From: Oopsacas minuta
Lineage: Eukaryota; Porifera; Hexactinellida; Lyssacinosida; Leucopsacidae
Length of the DNA stretch: 64,000 nucleotides
Direction: 5' to 3'
Assembly: GCA_024704765.1 (NCBI GenBank)
Contig: JAKMXF010000299.1
Span: 1,216,863-1,280,862 of the forward strand
In this document: one piece after another, positions 56,905 through 64,000 of the stretch
Numbering within the stretch: the first letter of the stretch is position 1
Layout of the letters: each line of letters opens with the position of its first letter
Translations under genes and position numbers: made by a program
Notes under the pieces: generated by a model
What the model saw: only the letters and a program-made list of their open reading frames with translations
Told to the model about the DNA's origin: nothing
Database searches by the model: none

Positions 56905-59158
56905 TTACACAGGCCTACACTTTTTAGTTGTATTGATTTTGTCAACTGATGTATATAATCCTGGGTTGCTGATTCCGATTATTTAGTCAGTTTCTCCCTA
57001 ATACGTCAAGTTATCTCACAATCCTATTACTACATTTATAGAACAAAATTGGTTTTAACCCTTATATGTTAGATTGGATCAATTAAATTTCTGAAAATAT
57101 CAATATTTCATTCACTGGGAATAATGATATAATTGTTACTAATATGAATGGAAGAAAGTGATACTATAAACATGTAATATGAGCACTATTCAATCTAAAA
57201 ATTTCTCTTGTTTGTCTTTCTTGAATGTTGTTCGTTAGGGCAATCTCTTTTTAGGCACCAACAGTAATCTGCCATCATATGTGTGTCCCATCTTCATTGA
57301 TATCGCTGTTCCATCACTTTTATGTCTTAATGGAATCGTTCACCTTGTTCTTCACTCATATCACCTGGAGTATCCGGAAATCTATCAAGATGCTCTCTCA
57401 AATAATGAATTTTAAACTACTCATATTACAGCCAAGAGCATGAGAGCTGTCGACAAACTCTGTGACTAGTTCTTTGTAGTTGGATGCCTTTTTATTACCA
57501 AGGAAATTAGAAACGACATTAGAGAAAGCCTGCCACGCTCTCTTCTCTTCCTGGTTCATTGAATCTTTGAAGCTGTTGCCTCTAAGTAACTTGCGAATCT
57601 GTGGACATTCAAATATCCCTGCCTTTTTCTTCTCTTCACTGATTTCTGGAAAATAATTTCGGATATACTTGAAACAATGTCTGTATTTATCCAGTGCTTT
57701 GATGAATTGCTTCATTAAACCAAGCTTAATGTGGAGAAGGGGCAGAATTATTTTATTTGTATGTACCAGAGGGTTATTAATTACATTTTTGTCCCCAACT
57801 TTCAAACATTCTCTCGGAGGCCACTTTTCCCTTATCCAATGCTGGTTCCTATCTCTACTGTCCCAATAACAAAGAAAACAAGGGGAACTTAGTGAACCCA
57901 GATTGTTGTCCTAATAGAAAGTTGACCATTTTGAGATCAACCCAGATGACCCAATCATGTGCAGAGTAGTTGATAACCTCTAATATCTCTTTCACATAAT
58001 TATACTCCTCTTTGAGTTTAACTGAATATCCTATAGGAATTGAACCGAATATATTTCCATTATGGAGTAATACACATTTCAGACTCCTTTTGAAGCTGTC
58101 AATAAACAGCCTCCAGTCACTTGGATTGTAGTTCGGAACTCCCATTGCCAGTAGAAGACCCTCAACATTTGGACAAAACACCAAACCATTCCTTTCGCAG
58201 AAATACTGTTGAAACTCATGCTCCCTGTAACGATATAATGTTACCTTTGTTCCTTGATGGAGTAGATTCTTTTCTTTCAATCTAGATACAAGCAACTCAG
58301 AAGATTCTTTCGAGAGGGGTCAAGGTCACGAATTAAATCATTTAATTCCGCTTGGTTAAAGAGAGAAGGCTCCGAGGAAGGACCTTGAAAATCGACATCA
58401 TATTCACAGTCATGATCATTGACTTCTTCCGAATTGGCACCATCTTCATCATCATAGAGTCCGAGAAACTCTGTGAATATTGGTACAGGTAGATCACTTC
58501 AATGAGGGACTGGTCGAATAGTAGATTCTAATTTGGGTAATTCAGCAGGTGTCTGTCACTCTTTTTGCAGCCCATAACATTTACCATGCAGAAATAACAA
58601 TCATTGAAATGAGTTTTTGATTCTCTCCCAATCATAGGAATTCCGAAAGGGAGGTGTTTCTCTCTACCCTTACTCCAAGACCTCAATAATTCTACACAAA
58701 ATTTATGGACCTTATGAGTTGCCCAACTTTTGTCCTAGTCGCCCAGCTTAACTTTGAAATACGTATGGTGAGCTCTATTCACAAATTCAGTAATATTCTG
58801 CATCTGAAGTTTCGGAGTATAATAACCACAGATATAACAAAAAATGTCTGGAGAATTGAAACACTTTCTTTTCGACATATCAACAAAAAGGAATAACAGG
58901 CTAGTTAATAATCAATAAGCAAATAAGACTATTTGAGTATATACTATGTACATAATGTTGTTGTTGTAATATGTAATCATGATAAATTTTTGGCAAAAAT
59001 CGAAACTTTTCTGAAAATGTTGCTATATTGTTGTGAAAAAAACTGACGTGATAAGAAAAAACTGAATAGATATTCAGAATCAGTGCACCTAAATTAGTCT
59101 AAATCAGTGATCATAAATTAAACAACTGTAATATAACATTTTTTGTAGGCCTGTGTTA
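56905..59158 (-). mobile_element. candidate transposon around the second orphan gene
   Basis: The exact 13-mer ACACAGGCCTACA at 56907-56919 recurs as its reverse complement at 59144-59156, just outside both ends of the orphan gene. Adjacent bases are weakly similar. Flanks share a TTATA stretch. The inverted repeat supports, but does not prove, a DNA transposon of about 2.25 kb. Confidence 0.5.
57195..58878 (-). pseudogene. orphan arthropod protein (SEEQGERFH family)
   Basis: I know this as a multi-copy family of unnamed arthropod proteins. No function is assigned. The start is ATG 58878 (MSKRKCFNSPDIFCYICG), giving a CxxC that with a later NDCYFCMV and HKFCVEL could bind zinc. An acidic linker (about 58490-58400) follows, then QAELNDLIRDLDPS, SRLKEKNLLHQGTKVTLYR (58295), NPSDWRLFIDSFKRSLKCVL, DLKMVNFLLGQQSGFTKFP, LPLLHIKLGLMKQFIKALDK (57800-57680), IFECPQIRKLLRG, and SEEQGERFH near the end. 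Stops or frame changes at about 58740, 58545, 58285, 57870 and 57400 make it dead. Stop at 57195. Confidence 0.75.
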
Positions 59159-59538
59159 TTTATATGTATTTCGCCATCTTATTCTGCACTGGCCAATATA
59201 CTGTTTAATTAATAGTAATCATTCAAGACAATGACTCAGAATTTATGTATATCGTATATACGCGAAAAGTTGATAACTTCTGAAGTTGTCACAAGGATAG
59301 CTTGTGTTGTGACAATAACCTGGTTGATACAAGGGTTGTTCAATAAATAGTGAGACTTTTTTTCATAATTCATATAGTAAACCTATACTTATCATGGTTG
59401 TTTATCAAATGTTTCGATAAATTCGCCCTTCAACTTTATACACCGTTTCCATCGTTCTGATAACTTTTCCAGCCCAGTGGTATTGAATTCTTTGGGGGTT
59501 CCTTTTCCCATTCTTTTATTTCATACTCCAGCAGTTTG

Positions 59539-62500
59539 CTCAGTGCATGAAATAGCTAAAATCTAGAAGTAGGTATAGGGCACTAGATAACGTATTAAAC
59601 TATGTTGTTGACATATGGGGAATCGTACCCAAGGAATCGATTGATGTAACTAGATTTTTTCTAAGTCTTTGGGTATGGAAGTAATGACGTCATTGTCACA
59701 TTCAAAAATATTTTGATCTTTTATCGATTTTAATTAAGCCAATTTGTGAGTTATAGGTTCAGAAATTGAATGCTTTATGCTTTGATATTATTAACATTAT
59801 TTAATGTACATTTTTATCAACTTATGAAACCATATTTTTTGTTAAGATTACCTACCGTTCATTGAACTACAAACTATAACGTATTTATAATTTGAGAATT
59901 CACCAAAATATCTTGACAGCTCTTTAACTCAGATAGATATGGCTCCGAATCGTTTTTGGCAATATTTCGAAAGGATGCTAAAATTGGATCACTTTGAGAG
60001 ACAAGCCCGACGAACACATCTTTAACGTTGTCCTAAAGCTAAATTTTCTTGAGAGGCTCTCACGGTATCGCCTGACCAATTTATTACAAGATTCAAGGCC
60101 TTCTTCAGACGACTCATCTAAGCCAAAGCCATCGTTATCATCTGCAATTATTTGTGGTACATGGGCTAGAGGTTTATGTAAAATAGGGGTTATATGTGCC
60201 CATGAAAAATTGATTACAATGGATTCGTAAGTTTCTCGGCATACATTATCAAGGCCTTCAGTATCTACTTTCCTGTTGCTATTATATAATCTCAGGATAG
60301 CACTCAAGTTATTAAATATTGTAGTGACAAATTGATGTGTCTCTTGAAGAACAACCGTCAATACCCAATAGAGAAAATCTTGCACAGTATCATCGCTACG
60401 TGTGAAGAATCTCCGAAAATTATTTCCAGTTGTGCTGGCTCCTCCTTGGACTGATGATGTGTCAATGGATATACTAAGTTTTCTTTTGTAAGGCTAGTAA
60501 TAAATTTCTTGGTCCCAAGAATTATTGGCGAAGTTGGTGACCATTTTGAATTGCACCACACTGTAAATGGCAAATCAATAATAGGAACCAACTAAATGTT
60601 CTTAAATATGCATGTAGAGGGGAAGTTGATATGATATCCTTTTCCGAGATTGGTTTGTGTGTTAAATTGAATCTTTGATTTGTTGGCAAAGATAAAAATT
60701 CTTCCTCATCAACCTCATCAAATACATCACTTACATCACGGATAGTCCTATTTATGGGAAAGCCATTTTGAACTATGCTAATATCGTGTAACTGTTGGAA
60801 CATTGCAGTACACATTTGACAATTAACACCACCAGCACCGCTTAAGATTTTTGCCATCTTTGTATCGAAATGAGATCTTATGATCTTGACCTCTGCATTA
60901 CCATTGTGTAAACACAAACCACTCTCTTCAATAGTTGAAGTTTCGTTATTTATTAATGAGTTCATCTAAAACTTGACACTCTCTTCATTTTCTGGAGGGC
61001 TAAGAGGGCAACTGGTCGAGTGCAAAATGGCGAATTTGGATGATGAGGTTTCCATAGGATATGATCATTTGCACTTATGATTGCGTTAACCTTGAAACCA
61101 AATAAAATGAAGGTTTAGTCGGGAGGTCAGGGTTAGATATAGCTAGCTGGTAAACTCGATGACACCCAGATCTATCTAAGCCATCGGATACTCGAACTTT
61201 AAACGGATAGACAAGGTTATCAGGACTTAAGTTAGATACAATTCGGTCAACTGTATGGGTGAGTAGTCTGGTGTAAGAAATACCTACTCCACATGGAAAT
61301 TCTCTATGAATTATACGCACCTCATCCAGCAAATTAATTTGAGCCCGATGTTTAGCTACACTATTGTAGCCTGGTAACTTGAGATCTTCAGATAGTAATG
61401 TACACCGAAGTTCTAAATACTTAGTTTTCCCGATCTCAAGCGAATCGAAAAGAAAGGCAGATTTATCAAGTGATAATTGTGGATAGATAGGAGATGAGTT
61501 TCCCTTCTCGAGTATCTCTTTACAAACATTGGCACTATTCATGTCCTGCTCTTCATTGCAACAAAGTAGTAAGAATAAGTTGCAAGAGTCTTTGGAGATA
61601 CATGCTCGTTTTCAGCGACTGATTCGAGGTGATACTTAAGAGAAGAGAGCCGATTTCTCAAACCTTTGGTTATTAAGTCAGCGAGCGATTTCTTTTTTGG
61701 GGAAAGATTAAAGTCTTCTTCAAAGTTAATGGTTAATGAAGAAGAGGCACTTAACCTAGGCTTCTTTGGCAGAGGACAGAAGCACATGGAATTCCAAGTA
61801 TCAAGGTCCGAATATTTATGAAAAGAGGCTCTCTCTTTTTGAATATCATTGAACTTCAGACGAAAGAAATTTTGCTGATCTCGATCAAAACAATGAGTTT
61901 AAATATATTGGTCTGCGATTGAACGAGTGCTAAGTAATTTGTGCTCACGATAAAACTGAAAAGGTTGAAGGTTGTTCATTTTCTAGATAATTAATATATT
62001 AATTATTAACAATATTGTAAATACAGGGCAAAAGGTAAGATTATATATATATACATGTTTGTTTATAAGCTTATAAAATACATTCTGAAATCTAAGAATT
62101 TAGGACTTTTGACGAAACTTTTTCTTATAGTAGAAGAGTGTTGATTTTTTAATGGAATCTTTGTAAAAATACGTGATGGGAACATTTATTTATATTAATT
62201 ACAAGCTGAATTTTGTAAACACAAGCATAAAATTGTAAATAACTTTACGTTTTGATTATATCGCTAAGCAACCATAATATTTATATACATTTTTGAAAAG
62301 AGAATTTTTTAGAATATTAGATTAATTCAAAAGTTCATTTGATTGAAACAATATTTGCACGAATTTTCGGGACCTGGAAATTGTTGTATTTTATAGAGAA
62401 TTAAAAATGCTATATTATAAAACTCAGGAGACAACTTGACAGAACGCGACAGATGAAGTTATGAGACTTCGAAGTTGAGTGACGACAGAAATATCCAACT

Positions 62501-62833
62501 GAAAAATTTATCAAAATATTTCTCCGCTTATATAATCACTATAATAAGAGAGTAGTCAAAATGCAATGGAATGAAGTCTTTGGAATGTATTAGTTGCTTA
62601 GATACTGGAATTTAAGTTCATTGATATAAATGAATATCTGTGGTTTTCAAGAATAATTTCTGAGCAAGAAATTGTAATGCTTATACACATTCCAGTTGTT
62701 CCTAAACTAAATGATGGATCATAACAATTTTAGATATTTCAAGTAATTGGGTATTTCTCTTTCCAATGAACTTTAAATGTTTACTAAATATCGGAAAGAA
62801 ATTTTGACCAATTTCCAGGGGTGTGCCACTATG
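59539..62833 (-). mobile_element. Transib (RAG1-related) transposon, 3295 bp
   Basis: The 5-bp GTTTG lies on both sides (59534-59538 and 62834-62838). The mariner sequence continues directly from one copy to the other, so the insertion limits are firm. Five-base duplications are the Transib/RAG hallmark. Read inward, the left end is CTCAGTG and the right end CATAGTG, each one base from the V(D)J heptamer CACAGTG. Longer inverted repeats are not visible and no convincing nonamer was found. The interior encodes a Transib transposase pseudogene. Confidence 0.92.
59874..61979 (-). pseudogene. Transib transposase, RAG1-core homologue, decayed
   Basis: Transib enzymes are the transposase family from which RAG1 descends. 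The likely start is ATG 61979 (MNNLQPFQFYREHK) and the stop is at 59874, about 700 codons, the usual length. Blocks in order: CPLPKKPRLS (61775); RVSDGLDRSGCHRVYQ with the first catalytic Asp at about 61183-61185; HPNSPFCTRPV (about 61040); SGAGGVNCQMCTA, QNGFPINRTI, NLTHKPISEKDI and TSPLHAYLRTFSWFLLLI (60965-60570); QGGASTTGNNFRRFF (about 60420); HKPLAHVPQII (60175); and SEEGLESCNK with the catalytic Glu at 60092-60094. Frames change at about 61540, 61090, 60965, 60590, 60425 and 59995; a stop is at about 61890. The second catalytic Asp could not be placed. Confidence 0.92.
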
Positions 62834-62838
62834 GTTTG

Positions 62839-63760
62839 GAATCCTCAAATCCCTTCCCTCGAAGAGGTTTCTTCATCTCTCCATACAGCCAGTAGTCGCT
62901 TGGAGCCAGGTCTGGACTATACGAAGGATGAGTGAGGCATTCGAATCCTAAGTCGTCAATTGCAGCCATTGTCATGAAGCTTACATGGGGGCCTTGCGTT
63001 GTCATGTTGCACCAATGCGTCACGTGTCAACTTGCCTCGCCTCTCACGTTTGATCGCTTGACGCAATTCTTTCAATTCGTTAACGTAATGATTACTGTTT
63101 ATGGCTGTTTTCTCAGGCAATCAGTCGATGTGTATAATTCGTCCCTATCCCGAAATACTGTTGCCATTCTCTTCCCTGCTGATTTTGCGGCCTTTACCTT
63201 GATGGATACAGGTTCATCACGTCTCTTCCACTGCTTCGATTGAGTTTGCTCTCTGGTTCATAATCATGAAACCAAGTTTCATTCCCCGTTACTATACGAT
63301 CCAAAAAGTCTTCCTCTGCCTTGTATCTTGAACGTAATTCTTTGCTCACTCTGACCCTTTTGTGTTTTGCTCTTTTGAAAAAAGTTTTGGGACCCAACGT
63401 GCAGTTACCTTCGACATTTCCAGATCTTCAGTGATAATCGAGTGTAGTGTGGCTTTTGATATACCTACCCTCTCTTCTACCTCTTGCAGGGTTATTGGCC
63501 TGTCTTCGTCCAAAATTGTTTGGACCCTCTCGATATTACTACGGGCATTTGAGGAAGTCGGACGACCTGGACCACTGTCATCGTGGAGGTCCTCATTGCC
63601 ATTATCAAAACGTTCCATCCATCTTTATATGTTTGCTTTCGAAGGACATTCAACACCGAAAATATCCTGCATTTCACGAAGAGTGTATGAGCCAGTCTTC
63701 CCCTTTTCTACAGGTACCAAATTATTTGTCGTTTTCCTTCTTTGCTAAAATTCATTAGTT
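62839..63760 (-). pseudogene. mariner transposase, copy B (N-terminal and core part)
   Basis: Coding runs on the minus strand from about 63755 (NFSKEGKRQIIWYL). The frame change before MQDIF and the TAA just before RWMERFDNGNED are the same lesions as in copy A. The first catalytic motif reads TGNETW (about 63283), where copy A reads TGGETW. The second motif region (VQHDNARP, about 63010) has an extra C. The third, SPDLAPSDYWLY, is intact at about 62910. The C-terminal end of the gene lies beyond the Transib insert at 59420-59533. Inactive. Confidence 0.9.
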
Positions 63761-63943
63761 GAAAAAAAATAGCCTATACAAATGAAACTTTATGCTGAAG
63801 AATATCCTAGTAGAGTAAAGAGTATATTGTATCGAAGTTAGACAATATAAGTTAGGCTTGTAATCTGATATTCGCTTAGGGCTGTATTAACTAGAATATG
63901 AATTCGATACATTAGTCTCATTACTTATTGAACAACCCTTGTA

Positions 63944-64000
63944 TCTAAGGACCTGCTGCAGCTGGGGGCATGTTCACTAAACTACTTAAACTTAAATATT
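63944..64000. other. right edge of window
   Basis: 57 bases flanking mariner copy B; nothing recognised. Confidence 0.4.

Larger units (their letters stand above)
59330..63941 (-). mobile_element. mariner copy B, split by a Transib element
   Basis: Ends match copy A (CAAGGGTTGTTCAATAA). TA flanks at 59328-59329 and 63942-63943. Removing 59539-62833 and one GTTTG leaves 1312 bp, collinear with copy A (1310 bp). Orientation is opposite to copy A. Confidence 0.93.

Noticed and set aside
59539-59600. Full 12-RSS with nonamer
   Set aside because: The A-rich block after 12 bases does not match ACAAAAACC well enough.
59539-62833. RAG2-like gene beside the RAG1-like gene (a ProtoRAG arrangement)
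   Set aside because: No kelch-like or PHD coding sequence was found on either strand in the rest of the element. It is a single-gene Transib.
1-64000. CRISPR arrays, bacterial operons, rRNA or tRNA genes
   Set aside because: No regularly spaced direct repeats with unique spacers, no polycistronic layout, and no rRNA or tRNA-like stretch was recognised by eye. Small tRNA genes could still be missed without a covariance search.

Overview
This is nuclear DNA of a metazoan, most likely an arthropod. It is AT-rich and full of short decayed ORFs, and its transposon families are typical of arthropod genomes: mariner, Tc1, DD37D maT, hAT, Merlin, Ginger and Transib, plus two orphan protein families that I know from arthropod genomes. 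A crustacean such as a copepod is possible, but I cannot fix the species. No bacterial operon, rRNA, tRNA or CRISPR array was seen.

The one host gene I can support is the + strand gene for SPT16, the large subunit of the FACT histone chaperone. Its first coding exon is at 26264-26519 and its second at 48296-48466. They splice in phase across an intron of about 21.8 kb, more than half of which is transposons. Downstream exons were not found and probably lie beyond the window.

Layout. 1-0.9 kb: end of a mariner. 1.06-1.77 kb: a deletion derivative of the large integrase transposon found at 13.9 kb. 1.9-2.3 kb: pogo-like remnant. 2.45-5.08 kb: a dead Tc1 element split by an apparently intact DD37D mariner (343-residue transposase, perfect 27-bp inverted repeats). 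5.78-6.93 kb: a hAT-type MITE holding a second one. 8.7-9.6 kb: decayed mariner. 11.11-12.42 kb: full-length dead mariner (copy A). 13.94-19.40 kb: a KRBA2-type integrase transposon whose coding region is broken by a ZMYM1-type hAT. 22.12-25.69 kb: Merlin transposon with 410-bp inverted repeats. 26.26 kb: SPT16 exon 1. 27.11-30.14 kb: orphan-protein transposon with inverted repeats of about 390 bp. 30.5-32.4 kb: nested composite with a RING-finger fragment and a foldback element. 37.7-39.75 kb: hAT remnant. 39.95-41.25 kb: mariner. 42.65-46.09 kb: Ginger1 transposon encoding an integrase and a cysteine-protease-like domain. 46.24-48.22 kb: SCAND3/ZBED-type hAT. 48.30 kb: SPT16 exon 2. 49.3-50.0 kb: foldback. 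50.6-51.8 kb: mariner. 55.5-56.35 kb: foldback. 56.9-59.16 kb: second orphan-protein element. 59.33-63.94 kb: mariner copy B, split by a 3.3-kb Transib (RAG1-related) transposon.

The most notable object is the Transib. Its transposase pseudogene carries blocks shared with RAG1. Its two ends each start with a heptamer one base away from the V(D)J signal CACAGTG, and it sits between 5-bp GTTTG duplications in a mariner that becomes full-length when the insert is removed. Almost all coding sequence here belongs to mobile elements. Only the maT transposase and the SPT16 exons look undamaged.
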